A stretch of DNA of 55,659 bases from CAZEDU01 sp964511185 (GCA_964511185.1 CAZEDU010000017.1:1-55659), one strand, 5' to 3'. Positions 18,779-29,509 are shown, counted from the first letter of the stretch. Program-made: numbers and translations. The notes: a model not told the origin generated them from the letters alone.

Positions 18779-18848
18779 CCGCCGCCGGCTTGGTAATCTC
18801 CCTCGCCTTCGCGCCCAAGCCATCCTGGCGCTTCGAGGGGGCACCCAC

Positions 18849-19676
18849 GTGTTCGTCTTCATCGCAGTCGGGGCCGTGCTCGCGGCCACGCCGGCTCCTG
18901 GCACCACCACCGAAAAGCCCAAGCTCGCCGTCACCGAGCTGCAGGCCGCGGGCGGGCTCGATCCCTCCGTCGCCAGCGCGCTGACCGAGAGCATCACCGC
19001 CGAGATCTCCGCGCGCGGGTTGTTCGACGTGCTCTCCTCCCGCGACATCCAGGCGCTGATGGGCCACGAGCGCCAGCGCCAGCTGATGGGCTGCGCGGAC
19101 GAGAGCAACTGCCTGGCCGAGCTGGCCGGCGCGATGGGCGCGCGCTTCGTGATGAACGGCGTGCTCGCGAAGATCGGCGCCGCGTACCAGCTCACGCTGC
19201 AGACGCTCGACGCCAACCGCGCGCAGCCGATCGGCCGCTCGGTGCGCATCGCCAACACGCTGGAGGAGCTCTCCGGTCAGATTCCCTTCGCCGTCGCCGA
19301 GGCCACCGCCACGCCGCTGCCGCCGCCGCCTTCGCGGGTCCTCCCCTACTCGCTGATGGCCGCCGGCGGCCTGCTGCTGTTGGGTGGCGGCGCCGCGGCG
19401 CTCGACAGCTTCTCGCGCGACATGGTGCTCGGCCAGGAGCTGGAGCGGGGCGCCAGCACGCCCGGCCGCCTGAGGTCGCAGGCGGAGTACGAAGAGGACC
19501 AGCGCTTCATCGGCACCGAGCGGACCCTCGGGCTCGCGGTCGCGCTCGCCGGGATCGGGCTGGCGACGACCGGCTTCCTGCTCAACCCCAAGGACGCCGT
19601 CGGCGGCGCGCGCGAGGTGAAGGTGGCGTTCGTGCCCAGCCCGAACGGCTTCGCGCTGGTGGGGGTGTGGCGATGA
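18849..19676 (+). CDS. CsgG-like exported protein with two C-terminal hydrophobic segments
   Basis: A 275-residue product from GTG. Residues 1-13 look like a signal or short anchor. The region LAVTELQAAGGLDPSVASALTESITAEISARG, then FDVLSSRDIQALM and ARFVMNGVLAKI fits the N-terminal domain seen in CsgG/FlgO-like myxobacterial proteins, often beside TPR and caspase proteins. Later hydrophobic stretches SLMAAGGLLLLGGGAAAL and LGLAVALAGIGLATTGFLL could anchor it. The stop overlaps the next ATG by four bases, so it is coupled to the large lipoprotein downstream. Role unknown. Confidence 0.6.
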   Translation: MFVFIAVGAVLAATPAPGTTTEKPKLAVTELQAAGGLDPSVASALTESITAEISARGLFDVLSSRDIQALMGHERQRQLMGCADESNCLAELAGAMGARFVMNGVLAKIGAAYQLTLQTLDANRAQPIGRSVRIANTLEELSGQIPFAVAEATATPLPPPPSRVLPYSLMAAGGLLLLGGGAAALDSFSRDMVLGQELERGASTPGRLRSQAEYEEDQRFIGTERTLGLAVALAGIGLATTGFLLNPKDAVGGAREVKVAFVPSPNGFALVGVWR

Positions 19677-22351
19677 AGCGCCTGCTCTGGCTCGTCGTGG
19701 GCGCGGCGGCGGTCGGCGCGGGCTGCCGGTCGTGCCAGGACCTGTCGGAGGCGCGCGCGTATCGCTGTGAGCGCGACGCCGGTGAGGCGGCGTGTCCGGG
19801 GCCGTGGCGCTGCGGCCTCGACGGCTTCTGCTTCGATCCCGCGGAGGAGCAGGCGCGCGCGTGCGAGAGCGACTTGGACTGCGCGCCCGACTGGCGCTGC
19901 GGCCGCGAGCAGGTGTGCCACCCGCGCGGCGAGACCGCGAGCTACGCCTGCGTGAGCGACGACGATTGCGAGTGCGGCCCCGACGCGGGCTGCCCCAACG
20001 TCTGGCGGTGCGGCATCGAAGGGCGTTGCCTGAACGCGAGCCTCGACGGGCTTCGACCCAACGCGCAGGCGGGGAGCCTGATCTTCGAGCAAGTGAACCC
20101 GCAGCTGTCGACGACCCTGCCGACCCACCTGGCCATCTCGAACCCGTACGACCAGTTCAGCCCGTGCGACCCGAACGATCCCGTGGACTCGCAGACGCTC
20201 GCGTTCATCTCGAACGGCAGCCTGACCCGCGCGCACCTGGTGCGGGGCAAGCGCGTCTTCGCCGATGGCGGCTGGGCCTGTGACGGCGGCGCCGGCGAGC
20301 TGGTCGAGGAGCGGCAGTTCGAGTTCGAGCGCGTGGGCGTCTCGGTGCCCGCGCAGGCCATCGCCCAGCTCGAAGACAAGACCTTGGTCCTCTCGACGTC
20401 GGGCGGGCTGTGCACCTACGGCCCGCAGAGCCTGAGCTGCCAGGCGCTGAGCCACTCGCCGAATCGCCTTCGGCTGATGTCCTTCTCGGAGCCGTCGGCG
20501 GTGATGCTCTCGTCCAACCGGTACGCGTTTGTTCGCGGGAGCGATCTCTCCGTGAGCCCGCCGGAGCTCTTGCGAGGCACCGACGGCGGCCCCCTGCCCA
20601 TCAACGACATGGTGGGCTTTCGACACCACAGCGAGGGCTTGTTGGTCGCGGCGACGCCTCAGGGCGTCTACTACGTGAGCGTCGGGGAAGACGGCTTGCT
20701 CGCGGACGGCGGCTGGCCCGTGAGCACGAGCTGGAAACCGACGGCGCTGCCGAACCTGCCGTGCGAGCTCGACGCCGAGCCTGGCAAGCTCGACATGGAG
20801 CCGCTGCGCTTTCGGATCGCCCAGCTGAGCAGCGGGACCGGCTTGTTCGTTCAAGCGCGCAGCAAGGCGGAGACGCCCCCTCGAGACCACTTGCTCGTGG
20901 TCGGACCGGGGCAAGACGCGCACTGCCCTCCCAGCGCGTGCGCGTGCATGCCTGCCGCCGGGTTTCAGATGGCATACGTGGAGTCGAAGCTCGCCTGCAC
21001 CGCCTGCGCCAACGGCGCCACGCTCGAAGAGTTCTGGGCCTATCCCTTCTGGTCGGGGAGCAACGACTACTTCGACCTGGAGGTCCGCTGCGCCGCGCCG
21101 GACGGCGGCGCGCTCATCTCCATCCAGTTCGATACCAACGGCTGTTCCATCGGCGATCAGAGCGACCGGAACATTCCCGACGCCGGCTCTTACTTCACCC
21201 CGGTGCTGCACGATCGCTCGAACCCGATGCGCCGCGCGATGGCCGGCCCGAACGGCGAGCTGTGGATGGACGAGTATCGGCTCTCGACGAGGTCGGTGCT
21301 GCTGGACCGGCTCCCGCGGGGGATCATCGGAGACACCGGTGGCCTCCTGGCCTACCTGGACCCGCTCCTCTACGGGGAGCCGAGGAGCTCGAACGGCGAT
21401 CCGCGCACGCTCGGCGAAGCGGCGCTGTTCGTGCAGTCGCCGGGGGCCGGGCTGGTCAGCCTGACGGGTGACGCGTTCCCGCTCACCACGCACGTCGAGG
21501 GCCGCCCCTACGGCGCGCTGCTCACGCCCGACCTGATGGAGGAGGCGAACTTCCCCCCCGTGATGCTCGACGCGACGCCGCTCCCGACGCGCGAGATTCG
21601 CCTGCGCCTGCTGGGCCGCTTCACCGACACCGAGGACTTCAAGAAGCCCTTCAACGCGGCGACGCAGTCCCTGCCCGACGGCGGCACGCTGCTCCTCGCG
21701 ACCGCCTTCGACGCCTTGCTCGCGGTCGACGCGACCGCGTGGCTCAACGATGGTGATGCCGGCTACGACTTCGAGTCGTCGACCATCTTCTCGCGCCTGC
21801 CCGTGTTCGAGGTGAAGTCGGTGCCGCTCACGCGCAGCCCGATCACGTCGTTCACGGCGATCCCGCCGCAGGCGGACGCGAGCGGGAAGACGCCTTACAC
21901 CTTGGGGTACCTGCTCACCTCGGGCCGCATCTTCCGGTTCAAGGCGGACAGCTCGGTCATCTGGCGCGTCGAGGAGCTGCCGGAGATCAACGCGGGAGAT
22001 CCGCTCGAGGTGTGGCACGACGGGCCGCGCGGGCGCGTCGGGTTCAAGGGCGGCGCGATCTATTCCTTGCCCAGCCAGGTGCAGATCGGCGCCTCGCTCC
22101 CGCTCGAGGCGGGAGAGGCGAAGGACTTCGCGGCGGTGTGCCACCACTCGTTCGCGCTGACGGACTTTGGGGTGTGGCGCCTGGTGTCGGATGGAACGGG
22201 CCCGGTGGGCGCGTGGCAACAGGTCGGCATCCCCCACCTGACGCCGGAGGATTTCCCAGGCGCGCGGCTCTACGCCACCCGCCAGGCGCTCTTCGTCATC
22301 ACGCAGAAGGGAAAGATCGTCGAAGCGCGCGGCTGGTCGTGCGACGGCTGA
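19673..22351 (+). CDS. Large Cys-rich lipoprotein, unknown function
   Basis: An 892-residue product from the ATG at 19673, which overlaps the previous stop; the GTG at 19667 is possible but less likely. A lipoprotein signal ends at GAGC (Cys18). Residues ~20-120 contain several short DxDC...RCGxxGxC modules (for example WRCGLDGFCF, WRCGIEGRCL), then ~750 residues of beta-rich sequence with repeated Asp-Gly-Gly turns but no recognised domain, and a disulfide-rich spot CPPSACACMPAAGFQ midway. It is probably outer-surface. It forms a unit with the CsgG-like gene and converges with pncA. Confidence 0.6.
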   Translation: MKRLLWLVVGAAAVGAGCRSCQDLSEARAYRCERDAGEAACPGPWRCGLDGFCFDPAEEQARACESDLDCAPDWRCGREQVCHPRGETASYACVSDDDCECGPDAGCPNVWRCGIEGRCLNASLDGLRPNAQAGSLIFEQVNPQLSTTLPTHLAISNPYDQFSPCDPNDPVDSQTLAFISNGSLTRAHLVRGKRVFADGGWACDGGAGELVEERQFEFERVGVSVPAQAIAQLEDKTLVLSTSGGLCTYGPQSLSCQALSHSPNRLRLMSFSEPSAVMLSSNRYAFVRGSDLSVSPPELLRGTDGGPLPINDMVGFRHHSEGLLVAATPQGVYYVSVGEDGLLADGGWPVSTSWKPTALPNLPCELDAEPGKLDMEPLRFRIAQLSSGTGLFVQARSKAETPPRDHLLVVGPGQDAHCPPSACACMPAAGFQMAYVESKLACTACANGATLEEFWAYPFWSGSNDYFDLEVRCAAPDGGALISIQFDTNGCSIGDQSDRNIPDAGSYFTPVLHDRSNPMRRAMAGPNGELWMDEYRLSTRSVLLDRLPRGIIGDTGGLLAYLDPLLYGEPRSSNGDPRTLGEAALFVQSPGAGLVSLTGDAFPLTTHVEGRPYGALLTPDLMEEANFPPVMLDATPLPTREIRLRLLGRFTDTEDFKKPFNAATQSLPDGGTLLLATAFDALLAVDATAWLNDGDAGYDFESSTIFSRLPVFEVKSVPLTRSPITSFTAIPPQADASGKTPYTLGYLLTSGRIFRFKADSSVIWRVEELPEINAGDPLEVWHDGPRGRVGFKGGAIYSLPSQVQIGASLPLEAGEAKDFAAVCHHSFALTDFGVWRLVSDGTGPVGAWQQVGIPHLTPEDFPGARLYATRQALFVITQKGKIVEARGWSCDG

Positions 22352-22358
22352 CGTCGCT

Positions 22359-22952
22359 TCACGGCGCCTCGAGCCTCACGCCGGCGCGGGCCAGCGCCTC
22401 GAGCGCGCGCCCGCCGTCGCCTGGCGTGCGCTCCACCGCGCGCACGAGCGGCGTGAGCACGGTGGTTCCAAACCCCTTCCCCACCCCGTCCAGCGCCGTC
22501 TCCTGGACGCAGTAGTCCGTGGCCACGCCCGCGATCGCCAGCGCTTCCACGCCCCGCTCCCGAAGCCACCGCGCCAAGTGCGTCGAGCCGACCGCGCCCG
22601 TCTTTGGATCGCGGACCGAGAACCCCGAATAGCCGTCCTCCCCTTCGACGCCCTTCCGAAGAAGCAGGGCGCCGGGCGGCACGCGCAGCGCCGGGTGCAG
22701 CGCGGCGCCCCAGCTGCCGCGGACGCAGTGCACGGGCCAGGCGCCGCCGTCTTTCTCGAAGTGCGGCGTGCTGGGCGGGTGCCAGTCCTGGGTGAAGACC
22801 ACGGGCGCGCCCGCCGCCACCGCGCGATCGATCTCTGCATTGATGGGCCCCGAGAGCGCCTCGGCGCCTGGCACGTGCAACGCGCCCTTTGGATCGACGA
22901 AGTCGTTCTGCATGTCGACGACGATCAAGGCGGTGTTTCGGTCGTACTTCAT
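22359..22952 (-). CDS. pncA: Nicotinamidase
   Basis: A 197-residue product from ATG at 22952. It converts nicotinamide to nicotinate in NAD salvage. The catalytic set is complete: Asp13 in DMQNDF, Lys100 in RKGVEGEDGYS and Cys148 in DYCVQ. Metal ligands Asp56 and His58 (DWH), and His75 (VHC) are present, with His64 nearby. The length is normal. Its ATG overlaps the stop of the upstream pncB gene (ATGA), so the two consecutive enzymes of nicotinamide salvage are translationally coupled. Confidence 0.95.
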   Translation of the reverse strand: MKYDRNTALIVVDMQNDFVDPKGALHVPGAEALSGPINAEIDRAVAAGAPVVFTQDWHPPSTPHFEKDGGAWPVHCVRGSWGAALHPALRVPPGALLLRKGVEGEDGYSGFSVRDPKTGAVGSTHLARWLRERGVEALAIAGVATDYCVQETALDGVGKGFGTTVLTPLVRAVERTPGDGGRALEALARAGVRLEAP

Positions 22953-24352
22953 GGCGCCACCCCGGTGGCGGGCGGCGCCTGGAGGTGCCGCGCGCGGAGC
23001 AGCCCCGCGAGGCGGGCGGTCTCGCGCTCCAGCTGCGGGCTCAAGCGAACGGGGTAGGCGCCGGCGCTCGGGCCCAACGCGCGGAGGCGAGGCGGCAGCC
23101 GGGCGACCTCGTCGCGGGCGCGGCGGCGGGCGGACTCGAGCGGCTCGCGGCCAGCCTCCAGGCGGGCGCCGCCCTGCATCACGCGCTGAAGCAGCGGGTG
23201 GCCGTCGAGCGACTCGCCTTCGCACGCGAGCACGTCGTGGGTGGCCGCGCCGTCCGTTTCGCAGCGGAAGACCTGCTTCGGGTGCGGGTAGGTCACCTTC
23301 CCGGTCGAGAGCTTCATGCGCGGCTCGCCCGCGAAGGCGACCAGCTTGTAGGCGACGTCGAGGCTCGGCGCGCTCTCGGACACCGCGAGCGCCGTGCCCT
23401 CGCCGAAGCCGTCGATGGGAGCGGGAGCGCCCCCGCTCACCAGCCGATCGATGCCGTGCTCGTCGAGCCCGCCGCTGGCGAAGATCTCCACGTCGCGCAG
23501 GCCCGCCTCGTCGAGCAGCGCCCGGCACGCGCGCGCCAGCGCCCCCAGGTCTCCTGAGTCGAGGCGAATCGCCCGCGGGTGCGCGTCCGGCGGCAGCGCG
23601 CGCGCCAGCTCGATGGCGCGGCGAACGCCCTCGCGCGTGTCGTAGGTGTCGACCAGGAGCGTCGCGCGCGGGAAGCGGCGAAGGAACGCGCGAAACGCGT
23701 CGCGCTCGTCGCGGTAGGCCTGAACGAAGCTGTGGGCCATGGTGCCCAACACCGGGATGCCGTAGCGCTTGCCCGCGAGGACGTTCGAGGTGCCGGCGAA
23801 GCCAGCCAGGTAGGCCGCGCGGGCGACCTCGACGGACGCTTCGATGCCGTGGGCGCGGCGCATGCCGAAGTCCACCAGCGGTCGGCCCCGCGCCGCCTCG
23901 ATCATGCGGACGGCGGTCGACGCCGCCACCGTCTGGAGCTGGAGCCGATTGACCACCAGGCTCTCGACGAGCTGCGCCTGCGGCAGCGGCGCGGCCACCT
24001 CGACGAGCGGCTCATGGGCGAAGACCGGCGTCCCCTCCGGGACCGCGCGGACGTCGCCGGTGAACTGAAAGCGCTCGAGGTAGGCCAGCAGGCGCTCGCT
24101 GAAGAGGCCCAGCGTGTCTAAGTAGGCCAGGTCCGCGGGAGAGAACCGGAACTTCTCCAGCCCGTCGAGCGCGTCCGACAGGCCCGCGGCGAGGAGGAAA
24201 GCGCGGCGCTCGGGGAGACGGCGGGCCGTGAGGCTGAAGACCGCGCGGCCGAGCATTCCCTCGGAGAGGTAGGCGTCGACCATCGTCAGCGCGTACAGGT
24301 CCGTGGCGAGCCCCAGGCCCGTGGCTGGCCGGCGTCGTTCCCGAAAACCCAT
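22949..24352 (-). CDS. pncB: Nicotinate phosphoribosyltransferase
   Basis: A 467-residue product. It joins nicotinate to PRPP, giving nicotinate mononucleotide for NAD synthesis. Visible family features are ATDLYALTM near the start, DFGMRRAHG (161-169), the phosphorylated His207 in GTMAHSFVQAY, DTYDT (235-239), RLDSGDLG and SGGLDE. Length and order fit the bacterial enzyme. It lies downstream of the AI-2E-type transporter with ~40 bases between them, and four bases overlap with pncA follow. No separate promoter is evident. Confidence 0.95.
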   Translation of the reverse strand: MGFRERRRPATGLGLATDLYALTMVDAYLSEGMLGRAVFSLTARRLPERRAFLLAAGLSDALDGLEKFRFSPADLAYLDTLGLFSERLLAYLERFQFTGDVRAVPEGTPVFAHEPLVEVAAPLPQAQLVESLVVNRLQLQTVAASTAVRMIEAARGRPLVDFGMRRAHGIEASVEVARAAYLAGFAGTSNVLAGKRYGIPVLGTMAHSFVQAYRDERDAFRAFLRRFPRATLLVDTYDTREGVRRAIELARALPPDAHPRAIRLDSGDLGALARACRALLDEAGLRDVEIFASGGLDEHGIDRLVSGGAPAPIDGFGEGTALAVSESAPSLDVAYKLVAFAGEPRMKLSTGKVTYPHPKQVFRCETDGAATHDVLACEGESLDGHPLLQRVMQGGARLEAGREPLESARRRARDEVARLPPRLRALGPSAGAYPVRLSPQLERETARLAGLLRARHLQAPPATGVAP

Positions 24353-24391
24353 ACCCGCCAGGTAACCATCGCGTTCGGCCGTGGCATGCGC

Positions 24392-25490
24392 TCAGTGCGG
24401 CTGCGGCCGCTCCTCCACCGCCTCCACCTTCCATGCCCGCCGCGCGCCCCTCCCGGAGCTCGGCTCGCTTCGCCGATACACCTCTCGCACGAAGGCCGCC
24501 GCGGCCGCCGTGAGCGGCACCGCCGCGAACGCGCCAGGGACTCCCGCCAGAATCGCGCCCGCCGCGACCGCCACCAAAATCGTCGCCGGGTGGAGCGGGA
24601 CCAACCGGCCCATCACGATCGGCTCCAGCACGTTGCCCTCGAGCTGCTGAACGCCGACGACGATCGCCAGCGCGATCAACGCGTCGGTGGTTCCGCCCGT
24701 GGCCCACGCCACCAGCACCGCGACCGCGCCCGCGGCCGTCGCGCCCAACACCGGAATGAAGGCCGCGATGAACGTGAGCAGCGCGAGCGGGAGCGCCAGC
24801 GGCACCCCCAGCAGCGCCAGGCCGATGCCGATGCCCAACGCGTCCGCCAGCGCGATGAGGGCCGCGCCGCGAATCCAGCCCCGCAAGGTGGTCCACACGC
24901 GCTCGAGGGCCGGCTCGAAGACCGCGCGCTTCTCGTCCGAAAGGCGGGCGAAGGCGCGGCGCGCGAGCTGTCCGCCATCTCGGAGAAAGAAGAACGTGAG
25001 CACCAGCGCGAGCAGCAGACCACTCACCACCTGGCCCGCCGTCACCAACCCCGCCGCGACGCCGGACAGAATTCGCTCGCTGTTGCGCTGCAGGAGCGCA
25101 GGGATGTTCCCGGCGGCGCGGCGCCAGCCGGAAGGAAGGCGCTCGCTGATGCTCGACCAGAGCGCGTTCGCGTTTCCGACCAGCTCTTCGCGGTTGGCCG
25201 CCACCTCCGAGATGGCGACGGGGAGAATCCACGAGAGCGCGCCGGCGGTCAGCGCGACCGCTCCCAAGACCGCGAGGAAGCTCGCCAGGCNNNNNNNNNN
25301 ACCGCCACCGCTCCAGGCGCCTGGCCACCGGCCAGAGCAGACACGTGAGCAGCGCCGCGACCACCACGGCCAACGTCACGATGGCCAGCTTCGCCAGGAC
25401 GAAGCCGGCGAGCACCAGCACCGCCGCGATGAGCAGCACCGCGCCGGACAGCCGCGCCACGCGAAAGATGGAAGGCCGTCGCCAGGCCAT
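24392..25490 (-). CDS. AI-2E-type transporter (UPF0118), across an assembly gap
   Basis: The ATG at 25490 begins with two hydrophobic segments (RLSGAVLLIAAVLVLAGFVL, LAIVTLAVVVAALLTC), then the 10-N gap at 25291. The sequence past the gap is in another frame but continues naturally: LAVLGAVALTAGALSW, a large central loop (~60 residues with RRAAGNIPALLQRNSERI), VTAGQVVSGLLLALVLTFFFLRDG, then LTFIAAFIPVLGATAAG and the signature QQLEGNVLEPIVMGRLV. The AI-2E family exports peptides or signals or acts as an ion antiporter; the substrate here is unknown. The placeholder is not length-exact, so I treat the two frames as one gene of ~366 residues. It is preceded by ahcY and a hairpin. Confidence 0.8.
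25291..25300. other. Assembly gap (10 N)
   Basis: It lies inside the AI-2E-type gene. The reading frame changes across it, so the true missing length is not exactly ten. A perfect palindrome (CCAGGCGCCTGG) lies about a dozen bases to the right. Confidence 1.
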
Positions 25491-25531
25491 GCCGGCAATC
25501 TGTGGCGCGCGCCGGCCGCGCAGGGCGGACC

Positions 25532-25578
25532 GCTCGAACGCTCGGCCGGCGGGACGCCGCGCGGCCGAACGCTCGAGC
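25532..25578 (-). ncRNA. Strong stem-loop between ahcY and the transporter gene
   Basis: Two 17-base arms (25532-25548 and 25562-25578) with a 13-base loop. In plus-strand DNA two positions mismatch (A opposite C), but in the minus-strand RNA, the sense transcript, both become G-U wobble pairs, so all 17 pair. The stem begins ~18 bases after the ahcY stop. No U run follows, so it is not a classical intrinsic terminator. It may slow, protect or attenuate transcripts between the two genes. Confidence 0.5.
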
Positions 25579-25596
25579 CATCCATATGAAGACTTT

Positions 25597-26943
<1,347 letters not shown>

Positions 26944-26951
26944 GACGGCTC

Positions 26952-27983
26952 CTAACGACGAGTGAGGGGGACAGCGGGTCGGCGGGCCAACCAGGCACGC
27001 CATTCGAGGTGAGAGTCAGGCCCTTCGCGATGAAGGGCGGCGGGGATGACGCGCGCGCCGACGAGCTGGAGGCCCGCCTCGCGCATGGACTGCTCCAGCT
27101 CGCCCGCGGGGAAGCCGAGCCAGACATCGGCTTGCGCGGCGCGCATCGCTTCGTCGTCGTGCGCCGAGTAGTCGACCACGAGGAAGTGGGCGCCCGGCTT
27201 GAGCAGGCGCGCGCAGGCGAGGACCGCCTGGCCCGGGCGCGCGGCGTGGTGGAGGGTCCGAGAGGCGACGACCAAGTCGGCGCCGCCGTGCTGGCTCACC
27301 CGCTCGAGCAGCGCGGCGTCTTCGTAGCTGCCCTCGAGCAGGCTCACGTGCGCGAAGCCGCGCTCGGCGACGCGCTGAGCGCAACGGGCGAGCTGCGCGC
27401 GGCTGCGGTCGACGGCGATGACACGATCGAACAGCGGCGCGAGCAGATCGAGCAGCGCGCCCTCGCCGGTCCCCACGTCGACGGCGAGGTGTCGCTCGGG
27501 GAGGAGCAACGAGAGCGCCGACAGGTGCGCGAGCCACGTCCCCGGCCGCGCGTCGGCCTCGGCGCCCTTCGCGGAAGCCTTGGGGCTGGCCTCGAAGAAG
27601 CGCCGGCCCTCCGCGTCCCGCGCGCCCACCACCTGCGGCACGCGCGCGAGGCTCCCGTCCTTCATGCACAACCGGCGGCCTTCGGCCAGCGCATCGGCGA
27701 GCACCGGATCGTCGGCGGACTTGAGCTCGGCCGGAACGCGCAACAGCGTCTTGGTCCCCTCGCGGCGCGCGTTGAGCAGCCCCGCTTGCCGGAGCGGCCC
27801 CACCTTTCGACTCACGTTGGGTTGGCTCTCGCCGGTCAGCTCGCTGAGCTCACCGACGGTCAGCTCTTCTTCTGCGCACAACGCCAAGAGCGCCAGCCGG
27901 TCTTCATCGCCCACCAGCCGGTACAGCTCGACCCGAGGCAAAGCCCGGCGGGAGAGCGGCGATGCGAGCGCGGCAGTGGACAC
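26952..27983 (-). CDS. ArsR-family regulator fused to a SAM-dependent methyltransferase domain (SahR-like)
   Basis: A 343-residue product from GTG at 27983. Residues ~18-85 are a winged helix of the ArsR type (LALLALCAEEELTVGELSELT, QPNVSRKVGPLRQAGLL). Residues ~150-330 are a class I methyltransferase fold: motif I DVGTGEGALLDLL (169-181), DRSRAQLARC, LVVASRTLHHA, GAHFLVVDYS. In proteobacteria, SahR regulators of this architecture sense S-adenosylhomocysteine and control the SAM cycle, including ahcY. The position immediately upstream of ahcY fits that role. The fold is directly visible; binding of SAH and repression are inferred. An operator-like repeat overlaps its promoter. Confidence 0.8.
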   Translation of the reverse strand: MSTAALASPLSRRALPRVELYRLVGDEDRLALLALCAEEELTVGELSELTGESQPNVSRKVGPLRQAGLLNARREGTKTLLRVPAELKSADDPVLADALAEGRRLCMKDGSLARVPQVVGARDAEGRRFFEASPKASAKGAEADARPGTWLAHLSALSLLLPERHLAVDVGTGEGALLDLLAPLFDRVIAVDRSRAQLARCAQRVAERGFAHVSLLEGSYEDAALLERVSQHGGADLVVASRTLHHAARPGQAVLACARLLKPGAHFLVVDYSAHDDEAMRAAQADVWLGFPAGELEQSMREAGLQLVGARVIPAALHREGPDSHLEWRAWLARRPAVPLTRR

Positions 27984-27993
27984 TCAACTCTTT

Positions 27994-28011
27994 TATTCAT
28001 ATTTGCGAATA
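27994..28011. promoter_or_regulatory. Operator-like inverted repeat upstream of the SahR-like regulator
   Basis: TATTC-N8-GAATA, AT-rich within GC-rich DNA, centred ~19 bases before the regulator's GTG. On the minus strand a plausible -35 TTGCAG starts nearby and a -10-like TAAAAG follows the repeat. ArsR-type regulators bind AT-rich inverted repeats of about this size, so autorepression of the regulator-ahcY operon is likely. Confidence 0.5.
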
Positions 28012-28142
28012 CCTGCAACTAACCTTGGAAATGTGACCATTTCCTGCCTCTTGGCGCGAAAACCGGTTCAGGCAGGCTGGAATAGCGGACGCTTAACGCG
28101 ACCATCGCGAGCGACGTGACGCGCCACGTCGAGTGGGAGCGC

Positions 28143-28601
28143 TCACTCGACGGTCAAGACGCCCCGGTCGTAGTCGATTCGAACCGCGCCGAACGTCGCG
28201 AGCACGTCCGAGCCGAGCAAGCCGGCGAGCCCGTCGGGGCCGCCCAGCGCCAAGCCGAGCACCTGCGAGGGCACGAGCGGGACTTCGGAGCCGAGCAGCC
28301 ACGACTCGACCCGGAAGATCGGCGCGTCGAGGTTTCCGCCCACGCCGGCGACGCGCGCGCGGCCGGTCTCCACCAGGCCCAACCCGCGCGCCAGGGTCTC
28401 GTCGACCGAGGTGCGCGTCGCGCCGGTGTCGAGCCCGAACTCGTAGGGGCCGGTGCCTTCGAGGAACAACGGCACGAGGAGAAAGACCTGCCCGTCGTCG
28501 CCTTCGAGCACGCGCAGCGGAACGTCGGAGGGCGGGCGGCCGCACGCGAGGAGCGCGAGGCAGGCGGAGAGTCGGAGCAGCGCGAGGCCGAAGCGGGGCA
28601 C
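28143..28601 (-). CDS. Retropepsin-like aspartic protease, lipoprotein
   Basis: A 152-residue product from GTG. A lipoprotein signal ends LACLALLAC, with Cys20 as the lipidation site. The catalytic motif of clan AA proteases is present: FGLDTGATRTSVD with Asp58-Thr-Gly. A second conserved segment, GLAGLLGSDVLATFGAVRIDYDRGVL, fits the C-terminal signature of small bacterial retropepsins. One active Asp per chain means it would act as a dimer. It is likely anchored in the envelope facing the periplasm. It lies 70 bases after fabG on the same strand; the target protein is unknown. Confidence 0.8.
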   Translation of the reverse strand: MPRFGLALLRLSACLALLACGRPPSDVPLRVLEGDDGQVFLLVPLFLEGTGPYEFGLDTGATRTSVDETLARGLGLVETGRARVAGVGGNLDAPIFRVESWLLGSEVPLVPSQVLGLALGGPDGLAGLLGSDVLATFGAVRIDYDRGVLTVE

Positions 28602-28671
28602 GGGCTGGAAGCTAAGGGCTTGGCCCGCTGGCGGTCACCCGTTTCTTCGGCGGGTCGCGTTGTTCAAGCCG

Positions 28672-29406
28672 CTACATGTACATGCCGCCGTTGACGTGCA
28701 GCACCTGCCCGGTGACCCAGTCGCCGCCGGTGCCGACGAGGTAGCCGACGGCCTCGGCGACGGCGGCCGGCTCGCCGAAGCGGCCGAGCGGGATCTGCGC
28801 GACGAGCTTCTCCTGGACCGCCGGCGGGACGGAGCGGACCATCGGTGTGTCCATGAAGCCGGGGCAGATGGCGTTCACCGTGACGTTGTCCCGGGCGACC
28901 TCCTTGGCGAGCGACTTGGTCAAGCCGATGAGGCCGGCCTTCGACGCCGCGTAGTTCACCTGGCCGTAGTTCCCCATCGCGCCGACGATCGAGCTGATGT
29001 TCACGATGCGCCCGTTCTTTCGCTCCCGCATGCCCGAGACGACCGCCTTGCAGACCTGGAAGGTGCCGCGGAGGTTGGTATCGAGCACCACGTCCCAGTC
29101 CTCCGACGACAGCTTGGTGATGGTGCGATCGCGCAGGAGCCCTGCGTTGTTGATCACCACGCTCAGCGGCCCCAGCTCGTGCTGCACGGCTTCGATCATC
29201 TTGCGCACTTGCGCGTCGTCGCAGATGTCCGCCTGGACCGTCATCACCCGCGCGCCCTTCGCGCGCAGCGCGTCGGCGAGCTTCTCCGCCGGTGCGGGAC
29301 GGCCGCGGTAGTGAAGCGCGACGCGGTAGCCCTTCTCCGCCAAGTGGGCCGCGATCGCCTGCCCCAACGCGCCCGACGCCCCCGTCACCAAAGCCACGCG
29401 CTCCAT
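28672..29406 (-). CDS. fabG: 3-oxoacyl-ACP reductase (SDR family)
   Basis: A 244-residue product. The ATG at 29406 was chosen over an in-frame GTG at 29412 because AGGAGG lies five bases before it. It is a short-chain dehydrogenase: TGASGALGQAIA cofactor loop, NNAG (86-89), Asn111, catalytic Ser138/139 in NISSIVG, Tyr152 and Lys156 in YAASKAG, then NAICPGFMDTPM. It reduces 3-oxoacyl-ACP with NADPH in fatty-acid synthesis, though acetoacetyl-CoA reductase (PhaB) is a close alternative. It is ~100 bases after an HtrA-like gene and 70 bases before the retropepsin-like gene. Confidence 0.9.
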   Translation of the reverse strand: MERVALVTGASGALGQAIAAHLAEKGYRVALHYRGRPAPAEKLADALRAKGARVMTVQADICDDAQVRKMIEAVQHELGPLSVVINNAGLLRDRTITKLSSEDWDVVLDTNLRGTFQVCKAVVSGMRERKNGRIVNISSIVGAMGNYGQVNYAASKAGLIGLTKSLAKEVARDNVTVNAICPGFMDTPMVRSVPPAVQEKLVAQIPLGRFGEPAAVAEAVGYLVGTGGDWVTGQVLHVNGGMYM

Positions 29407-29509
29407 CCTCACCTCCTGGGCTTGTCGCGAGAGGCAAGGTGGGCGCGTTTCTCCCGGCGAGGAAGGCCTGCGGCTGAAGCGGCCCGACGCCCGCCCGGTC
29501 AGCGGGCGG

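Noticed and set aside
19346..22237. A 963-codon antisense frame over the large lipoprotein
   Set aside because: Low-complexity Arg/Ala/Gly composition, no start signal and no family motifs; the sense gene overlaps its neighbour as an operon.
13163..22351. A secretion system or biosynthetic gene cluster
   Set aside because: The exported genes are lipoproteins and an oxidase without secretion ATPases, outer-membrane channels or synthases.
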